64,000 bases of DNA, taken from positions 62,001 to 126,000 of the forward strand of contig BNCN01000015.1 in the NCBI GenBank assembly GCA_014656495.1, given 5' to 3'. The position numbers and the translations under genes were made by a program. The stretch's first letter is position 1. Each line of letters opens with the position of its first letter. Shown here piece after piece: positions 41,905-50,243 of the stretch. This stretch comes from Comamonas sp. KCTC 72670. GTDB lineage: Bacteria; Myxococcota; Myxococcia; Myxococcales; Myxococcaceae. The notes beneath the pieces are model-generated. The model had not been told where the DNA came from. It searched no databases and worked only from the letters and a program-made list of their open reading frames with translations.

Positions 41905-43155
41905 TCAGTAGACGCCAATCAGGCGAATCTGCACGCGGGGATTACCAAGGTATTCCTCCAGCCGCCATCGGCTGCGCATGCCGTCGTCGCGGATGCCCAG
42001 CCCGCCGCTGGCCTCCGGCGCCTCCGCGCTCGCGAGCGCATCCCGGAGCTGGGACACGGCCCACCTGTCGAACCGCGGGTCGCCGGAGCCCTCGAGCACC
42101 TTGAGGTCGAGCAGCTTCCCGTCACGCGCCTGCCAGACCTCCACGATGGCCGCGAGCGCGAGCACCGGCTCGGTGAGGTCCACCATGTACATGTTGGCCG
42201 CGCGCCCCGCTTCGACGGCCGCCTGCAAACGGTTGCGCTGCTCCAGCCGATGGTCCCGGGGCCCCGACACCACGGGGCTGCCTGTCTTTCCGAACCGGGC
42301 AATGGCCTCCACCTGCTCGCGCTTCAGCCGTGAACTCAGGACCTTCAGGTCTGGAGGGGGCGGGTTCACCAGGTTCTGCGCGAAGCCTTCGCGCAGCCTC
42401 GCGAAGTACGGATGCGTGGCGCCGGTCGACGCACGCGCGCTCGCGGCGGCGCCCTGGGCCCAGTCGTTCACGCGCTTGCCGACGACCTCCGCCTCCTGTG
42501 CCAGCAGGGCCTTCGCGTCGGGTCCCTCACCGGGGTGGAGCGTCCGCCCTGTCGATGGGGGACCCGCGCGCAGTGGGCCTCCGCCCAGCAGCCCCTTGGG
42601 CTCCAGGTTGAGCTTGGGCTTCGATGTCGGCGTTGGCATGTCGCGAGGGACAGCCTGTGCCAGCTCGGACGGCGGCTCACCGGTGCTTGGCCTTGCGTCC
42701 CCAGGCGCGGGCGACTCGCCGGTGTCTGACCTTCTGACGTCGGACGCAGGAGGCTCGCCGGTGCTGGGGCTTGTGACGGCAAGCGTGGGCGGTTCGCCAG
42801 TGCTGGACCTCGTGCCGTCAGACAGGGGCGGCTCACGCGGCGTGGACGTGTCGGGAGCACGAGGAACCGATGCGCGAGGACGCTCCGCGAGACTCGGACG
42901 GTCCTCCTCCTTCGCGGGTGAGCCCGGTCGATCCCCGGAAGGGGGTGGCTCGCTGGCGTTCGGTGACGGCGTGACGTCGCGGTAGACGACATCCACCGCG
43001 ACAGCATGCGGGCGCGCGCTCCGGCGCCTGGGGGCATCCGCCGGGCTGCCCGACAACGCCGCGAAGAGCGCGACGTGCAGGAGCCCCGACACCAGGAGCA
43101 TGAGGAAGAGTTGAGCGCGCCGCGACACAGCAACCAGCTTGCCTCGACGCGGCAC
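41905..43155 (-). CDS. TonB-like protein with Pro-rich spacer (416 aa)
   Basis: A short cytoplasmic start and one N-terminal span (LFLMLLVSGLLHVALFAALSG) are followed by a ~130-residue Pro/Ser/Arg spacer with four imperfect STGEPP-type repeats (residues ~105-160). A C-terminal TonB-like region has MVDLTEPVLALAAIVEVWQARDGKLLDLKVLEGSGDPRFDRWAVSQLRDAL. This is the layout of envelope-spanning TonB family proteins; ExbB/ExbD are not adjacent, so the energy link is inferred only. The GTG start at 43155 lacks a clear Shine-Dalgarno; GTG 43128 is an alternative. Confidence 0.75.
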   Translation of the reverse strand: MPRRGKLVAVSRRAQLFLMLLVSGLLHVALFAALSGSPADAPRRRSARPHAVAVDVVYRDVTPSPNASEPPPSGDRPGSPAKEEDRPSLAERPRASVPRAPDTSTPREPPLSDGTRSSTGEPPTLAVTSPSTGEPPASDVRRSDTGESPAPGDARPSTGEPPSELAQAVPRDMPTPTSKPKLNLEPKGLLGGGPLRAGPPSTGRTLHPGEGPDAKALLAQEAEVVGKRVNDWAQGAAASARASTGATHPYFARLREGFAQNLVNPPPPDLKVLSSRLKREQVEAIARFGKTGSPVVSGPRDHRLEQRNRLQAAVEAGRAANMYMVDLTEPVLALAAIVEVWQARDGKLLDLKVLEGSGDPRFDRWAVSQLRDALASAEAPEASGGLGIRDDGMRSRWRLEEYLGNPRVQIRLIGVY

Positions 43156-43268
43156 CGCAGTGAAGCAGCGCGGAGACAGGATGTCGGGCGGACGTCCCTG
43201 CCTGCCAGGTCGACGCGGTAATCCGGCTTCCTCGAAGGACAGGCAAGCCGTGGGTTAGCATCCGGCCC

Positions 43269-45116
43269 ATGCGGCATCGCTTTGGGATTCTGTGCGGTCT
43301 CCTCCCGACCGTCGTGATGGCATCACAGGGCATCGAATCCATCCGGGAGACAGTGCGAGCCCCCCTGGTGAAGCCAGCACCGTTGTTCCCAGGCAGCCGC
43401 CACACGACATCCCACGTGGCCACCCGAGACCCCTGGCGAGGAGAGGAGCACACGCTCCGGGTCCGTACCTTCGGGCCCGACGGCGCGCCGCTGGCGAGAG
43501 CCTGGGTGCGGCTCATCCCCGAGCCGCTGCACGGCATCAACCTGGAGCAAACAGCGGGAAGGGACGGCACGGCCTCGCTCCGGCCGAGGAGTCCCGGCCG
43601 CTACCGCGTGATTGCGTACTGGGAGGAAGAGGACCGATTCAGCCGCTACGTGTGGCAAGACATCGAACTGCGAACCACCCCATCCACGCACCATGTGGAG
43701 TTGCGCTTTCCTTCACCTGCGGCGGCACAACTGTCCGGGCGGGTCCTGGCGCTCAACGGCCAGCCCCTGCCCCAGGCAGAAGTCACCGTGGTGCAGCAGT
43801 TCCCCTCCGTCCCCTTGCAGGAGCAGCACTTCCTCCGCAACACGGCCTACCCCACCGAGCGAGCCGTCACCCGAACGGATGCGGAGGGCCACTTCCAGTT
43901 CGGCCTTCAGCGCGAGGGGGAGTACAGACTCGAGGTGGCCCATCCCAAGGGCCATGGAACAGCCGCCGTTGCGACCGGCGCCATGCAGGTGGAGGTCCGC
44001 ACCGTCAACCCATGTCCGGACAGCATTTCGGGGCGGGTCATCGATGAGCAAGGCAAGCCTGTTCCGCGCTTCGTGATTGCCGGGGAGTCTTTCAATCATC
44101 CCGAGGGACGCTTCCAATCCGAGCGGGGCTGCAGCGCGTATGTCGAAGCGGAAGGCTTCGTGAGTCATTTGATGAAGCCGCAGGCCAATCAGGACGGCCA
44201 CCTGCACTTGCCAGACATCGTGCTCCAGCGAGGACGCCTCCTGGAAGGCCTCGTGCTGAAATCGGATGGACAGCCCGCCGGAGACGCGCAGGTCGGCGTG
44301 ACGTGGCCCTCGGATGCCTTTTTAGACAGGTCCGCGTACACGGATGGGAATGGCCGCTTTTCGCTCGGGCGAGTTCCTACCTCGCAGGAACTGCGCACCG
44401 TCGTCACCCGGCCCGGCAAGGTCCTGCAACAGCGACATCCACCCGGAAGCAGCAAGAAGCTCACGCTCCAATTCCCGGAGGAGACCGCCGCCCTCCAGGT
44501 CCAGGTCCGAAGCCAGGAGGGCCAGCCGCTTGCTGGAATGGTGGTCACCGCCGTAAGCGACTGGGGCTCGACGGCGATGAACACGAACCCCCAAGGCGAC
44601 GCACGCCTCTCACTTCCCGCCGGGCTCTACAGCGTTCACGTTCAACAGCGGCTGAGGCTCGGGCCCCACCAGCAGGAAGTCCCGAGGCGCTTCGCGCGGG
44701 TGCAGGTCACGCTCCAAGAAGACGACTCCACCACGATCGCGGTGCCGGAGTTGCGTGGCACGGGGGCGCTGCGCGTCCTGATGCCGCGCCCTACGCACTA
44801 CGACGACCTCCACGTCTTTTCAGGCACTGTCGACTGGCCCGCCAACAGGAGCGCCATGAACCTGCTGCGCAACAACGGACTCGTCGCCGACACCGCGACC
44901 GACCAGTGGACGCAGCCCGAAATCGTCATCATCGGCTACACCGTCCTGAGCGACTTCAGCCAACTGGCCCCCGGGACGTACACGGTGTTCGCCGAGAACT
45001 CCTATGGCTCACACACCGGCCTCATGCTGCACCGGACCGTCGTCGAAGTGGGCGCCGAGGAGCGCAGGCTCGTCCAGGTGCGCTTCGACGGCGCGGACAC
45101 CCGCATCCTCCCGTGA
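43269..45116 (+). CDS. Exported carboxypeptidase-regulatory-like repeat protein (615 aa)
   Basis: The N-terminus MRHRFGILCGLLPTVVMAS is a signal peptide. The mature protein is a string of CarboxypepD_reg/Ig-like beta-sandwiches: LSGRVLALNGQPLPQAEVTVV (near 157), ISGRVIDEQGKPVPRF (near 252), LEGLVLKSDGQPAGDAQV (near 324) and LQVQVRSQEGQPLAGMVV. These are surface or structural modules with no catalytic residues. A related but truncated copy lies at 47055-47953. The role, possibly in adhesion or the cell surface, is inferred from the fold. Confidence 0.8.
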   Translation: MRHRFGILCGLLPTVVMASQGIESIRETVRAPLVKPAPLFPGSRHTTSHVATRDPWRGEEHTLRVRTFGPDGAPLARAWVRLIPEPLHGINLEQTAGRDGTASLRPRSPGRYRVIAYWEEEDRFSRYVWQDIELRTTPSTHHVELRFPSPAAAQLSGRVLALNGQPLPQAEVTVVQQFPSVPLQEQHFLRNTAYPTERAVTRTDAEGHFQFGLQREGEYRLEVAHPKGHGTAAVATGAMQVEVRTVNPCPDSISGRVIDEQGKPVPRFVIAGESFNHPEGRFQSERGCSAYVEAEGFVSHLMKPQANQDGHLHLPDIVLQRGRLLEGLVLKSDGQPAGDAQVGVTWPSDAFLDRSAYTDGNGRFSLGRVPTSQELRTVVTRPGKVLQQRHPPGSSKKLTLQFPEETAALQVQVRSQEGQPLAGMVVTAVSDWGSTAMNTNPQGDARLSLPAGLYSVHVQQRLRLGPHQQEVPRRFARVQVTLQEDDSTTIAVPELRGTGALRVLMPRPTHYDDLHVFSGTVDWPANRSAMNLLRNNGLVADTATDQWTQPEIVIIGYTVLSDFSQLAPGTYTVFAENSYGSHTGLMLHRTVVEVGAEERRLVQVRFDGADTRILP

Positions 45117-45152
45117 GTCCCCGCACTTCGCAGGCGGCTTCGGACGCCCCGC

Positions 45153-46088
45153 CTACCATCCGAGCCAGTGAACGATGGCCCTCCCGATGTCATCGGGCAG
45201 GTCCTCACTCGCGTGATGACCAGCGACGCCGAGCTCCACCACTTCGAGATTTACGGACCGGCCGCGCACCCACTCGATGAGGGCGGGTGCGCCGAGCGGC
45301 GTGGGGCTCTTGAAGGTCAACAGCAGCTTGGGCACCTCCGGAGACGCGCCCAGCCAGGCGACATAGCGCTCCATCACCGCCACGACCTCGGAGGGCTGAT
45401 GCTCGATGGGAAGCTCCCTCGGCCACGCCAGCATGGGACGCCGAGATGACGCGTCTGGATAGGGCGCGGCATACACGGCGAGCTCGGCCTCGGTGAGGCC
45501 TCGCTTGACGCCAGCGCCCAGCGAACGGGCCAGGAATTGATTCTGCTCCAGGACCAACGTCTCCCCCACGCCCGGAGTCCGCAGGTCCTTGAACAAGGCA
45601 GCACCTTGCGGCGGGTAGTCCGTCCACAGCAGCGACCGGAAGAACGTCTCGTAGACGACGAGCCCGCGCACCCTGCCGGGGTGACGCGCGGCCCAGTCCA
45701 TGGCCAGCGCACCGCCCCAGTCGTAGCCCACCAACACGACGTCACGCAGGTCCAGCGCGTCGAACCAGGCGTCGAGATACCGGGAATGGTCCACGAAGCG
45801 ATAAGCGATGTCCGGCTTGCCGGAGTCGCCCATTCCAATCAAGTCCGGCGCGAGCACACGGGCGTGTCCCGCCAGATGAGGGATGACCTCGCGCCAGACA
45901 AAGGACGAGGTCGGATTCCCATGCAGCAAGACCACCACGGGGCCCCGCCCCGCCTCGCGATACGCGATATGGGATTCGAGGACAGGGACATTTCGCATGA
46001 CGGTCTCCGGCGGCATGGGTGGGGGAAGCGCCGGGCTCCGCACACAGGCAGCAAGCGAGACCCAGAGAAGCAGAACCAGCTTTCGCAT
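45153..46088 (-). CDS. Haloalkane dehalogenase-like lipoprotein (311 aa)
   Basis: Alpha/beta-hydrolase with all residues expected of an HLD-II dehalogenase: HGNPTSS (halide-stabilising Asn), GYDWGG (nucleophile Asp and halide Trp), VVYETFF (catalytic Glu position) and GVAGHHASEDLP (catalytic His). The start region MRKLVLLLWVSLAAC is a lipobox signal, unusual for this mostly cytoplasmic family; an internal ATG at 45998 would give a cytosolic form. It is divergent from a LysR gene (67-bp gap), which may control it. Epoxide hydrolase is a less likely alternative because of the DWGG/Asn pattern. Confidence 0.8.
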   Translation of the reverse strand: MRKLVLLLWVSLAACVRSPALPPPMPPETVMRNVPVLESHIAYREAGRGPVVVLLHGNPTSSFVWREVIPHLAGHARVLAPDLIGMGDSGKPDIAYRFVDHSRYLDAWFDALDLRDVVLVGYDWGGALAMDWAARHPGRVRGLVVYETFFRSLLWTDYPPQGAALFKDLRTPGVGETLVLEQNQFLARSLGAGVKRGLTEAELAVYAAPYPDASSRRPMLAWPRELPIEHQPSEVVAVMERYVAWLGASPEVPKLLLTFKSPTPLGAPALIEWVRGRSVNLEVVELGVAGHHASEDLPDDIGRAIVHWLGW

Positions 46089-46145
46089 GGCCCCACCATG
46101 GGGCCACCTGGCATTTTCCAGCAGTGATGATTGGTGACGGATATC

Positions 46146-46160
46146 CTCACGATTCGTGAG
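46146..46160. promoter_or_regulatory. LysR-type operator overlapping the lysR start codon
   Basis: CTCACGA-T-TCGTGAG is a perfect 15-bp palindrome and fits the LysR T-N11-A rule (T46147, A46159). It contains the GTG start of the lysR gene (46156-46158) and lies 58 bp from the divergent dehalogenase gene. This suggests autoregulation. It is inferred from sequence only. Confidence 0.65.
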
Positions 46161-47157
46161 CCTTTCCGCCCTCGACCTCAACCTGCTGCGGGTGCTCGAC
46201 ACCGTCCTCACCGAGCGCAGCGTGGCGCGTGCCGCGCGCCGGCTTCATGTCACGCCATCCGCCATCAGCAACGCGCTGGCGAGGCTCCGCACCGCCCTCG
46301 GCGACCCGTTGTTCGCGAGGAATGGCCGCGGCATCGTGCCCACCCCGCGCGCCGCTGAACTGGCCCCCGCCCTGGCCCGTGCGCTGCGGGACCTCGACCA
46401 CGCCGTCCATGGGGAGCCCTTCGACCCCGCCACCACCACACGACAGTTTTCACTGGCCATCGCGGATGCGGGACAGATGGTGCGGCTGCCGGGCATCGCC
46501 ACGCTCCTGGCCGCCGAAATGCCTCACGCCAGCCTGCGGGTGGTGGGCATCGACACCCTGCTCGCGGGGGGAGGGCTGGCCAGCGGCGAGGTCGACGTCG
46601 CCATCGCCGTCGGAGAGCGGTCCTCCGGCATGCACCTGGAACCCCTGTACCGGGAGCGCACCGTGCTGGTGGCACGGCATGACCACCCCCTGGTGGGCGA
46701 CCGCGTCTCCGCGCGGGGACTGGCCGCCGTGCGTCACGTCGAGGTGCACGTGGCGCCCGGCAAGGGCTACCGCGGGCTCACCGCCGCCTACGCCCGGCTC
46801 GGGATTCCGCGCGACATCGCGCTGGTCGTGCCGAGCTTCAGCGCAGCCGCCGCGGTCGTCTCCGAGACTGATTGGGTCGCCACCCTGCCGGCCTCGTTGG
46901 TCGCCCGGCTCGGCCCACGCCTGGGCATCCGCTCCGTGCAGAGCCCTGTCGCGCCCCTCACCCTCACCCTCAACCTGTGGTGGCACGAGCGCACCCAGAC
47001 GAACCCCGCCATGATTGCCTTCCGCGACCTCATCCGGCGCGCCAGCACGCCCTCCCGAGGGCGAGGGAACAGCCGCCGTCTCGACCGGCGCCATGCCGGT
47101 GGAGAGCCGGACCGTCAAACCATGCCCGGACAGGATTTCAGGGCGAGTCATCGATGA
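46156..47157 (+). CDS. LysR-family regulator with overprinted C-terminus (333 aa)
   Basis: The N-terminal winged HTH is LDLNLLRVLDTVLTERSVARAARRLHVTPSAISNALARLRTALGDPLF (residues 6-53). The substrate-binding domain covers ~90-295 (FSLAIADAG, GEVDVAIAVGERSS, RTVLVARHDHPLV). The usual end is near residue 298 (FRDLIRRAS). The last ~35 residues read, out of frame, a truncated copy of the surface-protein gene that begins at ~47055. The native stop therefore appears lost. Divergent from the dehalogenase gene; a T-N11-A palindrome overlaps the GTG start. Confidence 0.9.
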   Translation: MSLSALDLNLLRVLDTVLTERSVARAARRLHVTPSAISNALARLRTALGDPLFARNGRGIVPTPRAAELAPALARALRDLDHAVHGEPFDPATTTRQFSLAIADAGQMVRLPGIATLLAAEMPHASLRVVGIDTLLAGGGLASGEVDVAIAVGERSSGMHLEPLYRERTVLVARHDHPLVGDRVSARGLAAVRHVEVHVAPGKGYRGLTAAYARLGIPRDIALVVPSFSAAAAVVSETDWVATLPASLVARLGPRLGIRSVQSPVAPLTLTLNLWWHERTQTNPAMIAFRDLIRRASTPSRGRGNSRRLDRRHAGGEPDRQTMPGQDFRASHR

Positions 47158-47953
47158 GCACGGACAGCCTGTCACGCGCTTCGTGATTGCCGGAGAGCCC
47201 TTCAACCATCCCTCAGGACGCTTCCAATCCGAGCGGGGCTGCAGCGCGTATGTCGAAGCGAAAGGCTTCGTGAGCCATTCGATGAAGCCGAATGCCGACC
47301 AGGACGGACGGCTGCAATTGCAGGACATCGTGCTCGAACGCGGACGCATCCTGGAAGGCCAGGTGCTGAAACCGGATGGGCAGCCCGCCGGAGACGCAGC
47401 GGTCGGCGTGACCTGGCCCGCGGATGCCTTTTCAAGCAGGCCCGCGCATACGGATGGGAATGGCCGATTCTCGCTCCGGCGCGTACCCGCCTCGCAGGAA
47501 CTGCGCACAATCGTGCCCCGCCCCGGAAGGGTCATGCATCAGCGCCGCCCTCCAGGCAGAGGCAAGATGCGCACACTCCAGTTCCCGGAGGAGACCGCCA
47601 CCCTCCGGGTCCAGGTCCGGAGCCAGGAGGGCGAGCCGCTCCCCGGAATGGTGGTCACTGCCGTGAGCAACTGGGCGTCGTCGGCGATGACCACGAACGC
47701 CCAGGGCAACGCGCGTCTGGCACTCCCGGCCGGAGACGACTCCGTTCGTGTCCGGCAGCGGCTGGAGCTCGAGCCCCGGAAGAAAGTCCCGAGGCGCTTC
47801 GAGCGGATGCAGGTCGCGCTCCAAGCGGGTGACGCCATCACGCTCGATGCGCCGGGGTTGCGTGGCACGGGAGCGCTGCGCGTGCTGATGCCGCGCCCCA
47901 CGCACGACGACGACCTCCACGTCTTTTCAGGCACCGGTGTGAAGGGTCCGTGA
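47055..47953 (+). pseudogene. Truncated duplicate of the 43269-45116 surface-protein gene
   Basis: Aligns with 43945-44828 almost without indels, at both DNA and protein level: shared FNHPxGRFQSERGCSAYVEAxGFVSH, LEGxVLKxDGQPAGDAxVGVTWPxDAF and LRGTGALRVLMPRPTHxDDLHVFSGT. It lacks the first ~225 residues with the signal peptide, and the last ~95 residues after HVFSGT. The frame is open to a TGA at 47951, with only a TTG (47015) inside lysR as a start. Probably a remnant; expression cannot be excluded because no stop interrupts it. Confidence 0.75.
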
Positions 47954-47958
47954 TGCGA

Positions 47959-47990
47959 CGGCCCGCCCTGGATGCACCCGCAGCGGGCCG
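47959..47990. terminator. Possible terminator hairpin
   Basis: CGGCCCGC (47959-47966) pairs perfectly with GCGGGCCG (47983-47990) around a 16-base loop, between the end of the truncated copy and the convergent lipoprotein gene. No U-tract. Confidence 0.4.
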
Positions 47991-48003
47991 CCGCGAGGCC
48001 GGC

Positions 48004-48771
48004 TCAGTAGTTCCAGGCGCGGTAGCTCCGGAAGCCGCAGCCATTGGCGCCGAGGACCACGCCACCACCCTCCATGTTGGGGGTGAAGGTCGGGTAGGCG
48101 ATCGCGGACGTGGAGATGCTCACGCAGCATCGGGCCGTGAACAACCCCGAGCTCTTGGAGGTCTCGTGCGGATTGGGGTCCGTGGGGCTGTAGAGCCAGC
48201 CCTTGGCGTAGATGTAGAGCTCCTTCGAATACGGGGAGTAGGGTCCAAACTCGCTGAAGTTCCCCTCCGTGGTCACGACGCCGCCGGCCATATGATACGA
48301 GAACTGGACGTTGAAGCTGTAGGAGCCCCCACAGACGCTGCCCGAGGGGGCCCCCTCGGTGCCGGCCTGGGCGAAGCGAGGAGGCGATTCCGGCATCTGC
48401 TCCAGCACGCCCTCCGCACGCGCCTCGGCGATGTTCTTCTCCAGGGCCTGGATGTACTGGTCCCGCTCCGCCAGTTGACGGTCCAAGGCGGCTGACGTGC
48501 CGCTCTTGCCTTGCACCTGCGCCAGCAGGGCGCGCTGTCCGCGAACGCGCTGGAGCTCGAACTCCGCGGCCTCGGTGCCGACGCCCACCTGCTCCCGGAC
48601 GCCGTCCTCGCGCGTCCGCTCCCAGACGCCAGGGGCCACCTTGCTCCAATCCGACGGCGCCGCCTCGTTCCTCACAGGCTGAGCGACCGCGTCGCCTTCA
48701 GGGGGGGCCTCACCACCGCAGGCCACCAGCGCCACCGCGGCGGCTTGTGCCAAGAAGAATCGCATCGACAT
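48004..48771 (-). CDS. Lipoprotein of unknown function (255 aa)
   Basis: The signal peptide ends AAAVALVACGG (lipobox). A charged, helical segment (ALDRQLAERDQYIQALEKNIAEARAEG, near residues 92-118) is probably coiled coil. A C-terminal ~110-residue domain rich in Gly, Ser, Tyr and Cys follows (CGGSYSFNVQFSYHMAGG, SGLFTARCCVSIST, GGVVLGANGCGFRSYRAWNY). I do not recognise the family. The start at 48771 is preferred over the upstream extension because it begins the signal peptide. Confidence 0.65.
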   Translation of the reverse strand: MSMRFFLAQAAAVALVACGGEAPPEGDAVAQPVRNEAAPSDWSKVAPGVWERTREDGVREQVGVGTEAAEFELQRVRGQRALLAQVQGKSGTSAALDRQLAERDQYIQALEKNIAEARAEGVLEQMPESPPRFAQAGTEGAPSGSVCGGSYSFNVQFSYHMAGGVVTTEGNFSEFGPYSPYSKELYIYAKGWLYSPTDPNPHETSKSSGLFTARCCVSISTSAIAYPTFTPNMEGGGVVLGANGCGFRSYRAWNY

Positions 48772-48989
48772 CGTGCATCGTCCTCGCTGTATTGCCCGGC
48801 CTGATTGCCGGGGGACAGGCAATACCAGCAGTGAAAAACGATGTTAACCGGGGTGTTTTCGACCCAACGCGCTCCATTCCCAAGAGCCCCATGGCCTGAC
48901 GCGGTCGACGACCGGGCGCTCCCCGTCCATCGAGGCGCGGGCAGCGCATGCGAGGGGTTACCTGCAAGCCTTTGGAGCCGCCGACGCCC

Positions 48990-49481
48990 TCACGCCTTCT
49001 TCAGCACCGCCAGGAAGCGCGCGTCCGCGATGTGCGTGCCCTCGAAGTCCTCCAGCCGCACCGGTATCCACTCGCGGGCCTTGTCGCCCTTCTGCTGGAG
49101 CGCGGCCTCCAGCGTGGTGAACACCTCGGCGGGCGGCTCACAGATGGCGCGCACGCCGCCCTTGGCCTTCGCGTGGAAGGACACCTGCAGCTCGTTCACC
49201 AGCGCCAGGTAGCGGCCGGGCGGAAAGCGGCGGAAGAGCCACAGGCCCATCGTCAGCTCCATCACCGTCACCTGCACGCCCAGGTACACGCTCTTCACGT
49301 GGTTGCGCGTGCGCCGCTTCAGCGGCACCGACGCCTGGGCCCGGGCATCCGAGGCGTCCTCCACCCGGATGCCCATCACCGCCGACAGCGGGATGATGTT
49401 CTTCACCGCCACCGTCAGCAGCGCGTTCGCCACGCTGGGGGACACCTGGCGCAGCCGTTCCACGAGGTCGAGAGCAAGCAT
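48990..49481 (-). CDS. DUF4442-type hotdog-fold protein (163 aa)
   Basis: Looks like the DUF4442/YiiD-type hotdog family, putative thioesterases: PSVANALLTVAVKNIIPLSAVMGIRVEDASDARAQASVPLKRRTRNHVKSVYLGVQVTVMELTMGLWLF (residues 16-83). The RNHVKSVYLG segment corresponds to the conserved hotdog helix. The acyl-CoA or lipid substrate is unknown. The start ATG at 49481 lies close to the divergent dps gene; a frame open to 49721 is the antisense shadow of dps. Confidence 0.7.
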   Translation of the reverse strand: MLALDLVERLRQVSPSVANALLTVAVKNIIPLSAVMGIRVEDASDARAQASVPLKRRTRNHVKSVYLGVQVTVMELTMGLWLFRRFPPGRYLALVNELQVSFHAKAKGGVRAICEPPAEVFTTLEAALQQKGDKAREWIPVRLEDFEGTHIADARFLAVLKKA

Positions 49482-49596
49482 GGCCGCATCGTACCGCGCC
49501 AACGCCCGCCTGCCTGCCCTCCAGGCGTCGAACGTGGACTGGCAATCCCGGAAGGAATCCCCACCTTCGTTTGACCTTCTGGAGGAGCGACGCACC

Positions 49597-50139
49597 ATGA
49601 ACTTTTCGAGCCATGTGAATCTCCCCGCCGACGCGCGTGAGGAGCTCATCGATTCCCTCAACACCCTGCTGGCGGACGCCATCGACCTGCACTGGCAAGT
49701 CAAGCAAGCGCACTGGAACATCCGCGGCCGGCACTTCTACAGCCGTCACGAGCTGTTCGACGACCTGGCCAAGCACGCGCGCAAGCAGGCCGACGAGTTC
49801 GCCGAGCGCGCGGGCACGCTGGGTGGCTACGCCGAGGGCACCATCCGACTGGCCGCCAAGAACAGCGAGCTGCCCGAATACGACCTCAAGGCCGTGGACG
49901 GCGATGACCACCTCAAGGCCCTGGTGGAGCGCTTCGCCCGCTACGGCGCCAGCATCCGCAACGGCATCCACCGCTCCGACGAGCTGAACGACCCGGTCAC
50001 CGCCGACCTGCTCACCCAGACGCTGGGCGAGGTCGAGCTCGACCTCTGGTTCCTGGAGAGCCACCTGAACGGCCAGCCCCGTGCGGGCGCCCGCGCGGGC
50101 GGCGACGTCCGGGCCGAGGGCCGCTCCCCCAACGCCTGA
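49597..50139 (+). CDS. dps: Dps-family ferritin-like DNA-protection protein (180 aa)
   Basis: Forms a dodecamer that oxidises and stores iron and may bind DNA. The ferroxidase motif is LHWQVKQAHWNIRGRHFYSRHELFDDLAKHARKQADEFAERA (about residues 32-73), with the H-W, H-x-L-F-D-D and D-x-x-A-E-R residues of Dps. The C-terminus is Gly/Arg-rich (RAGARAGGDVRAEGR), possibly for DNA contact. GGAGGAG at 49581 lies ~9 nt before ATG 49597. It stands alone; oxidative stress control is expected but no operator was identified. Confidence 0.93.
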   Translation: MNFSSHVNLPADAREELIDSLNTLLADAIDLHWQVKQAHWNIRGRHFYSRHELFDDLAKHARKQADEFAERAGTLGGYAEGTIRLAAKNSELPEYDLKAVDGDDHLKALVERFARYGASIRNGIHRSDELNDPVTADLLTQTLGEVELDLWFLESHLNGQPRAGARAGGDVRAEGRSPNA

Positions 50140-50243
50140 ACGAAGCGTTGACCACCGGAAGGCCCCCGCGCGCCTGCTCAAGAGCAAGCGCGCGGGCGGG
50201 CTCCAGCATATAGAAGGCGTCCTCTCAGCCTGGAGGGCGCCTT

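Noticed and set aside
43139..47953. Integrase, IS element or direct repeats that could mark the rearrangement as a mobile element
   Set aside because: I found no transposase, integrase or terminal inverted repeats; only the partial gene duplication supports rearrangement.
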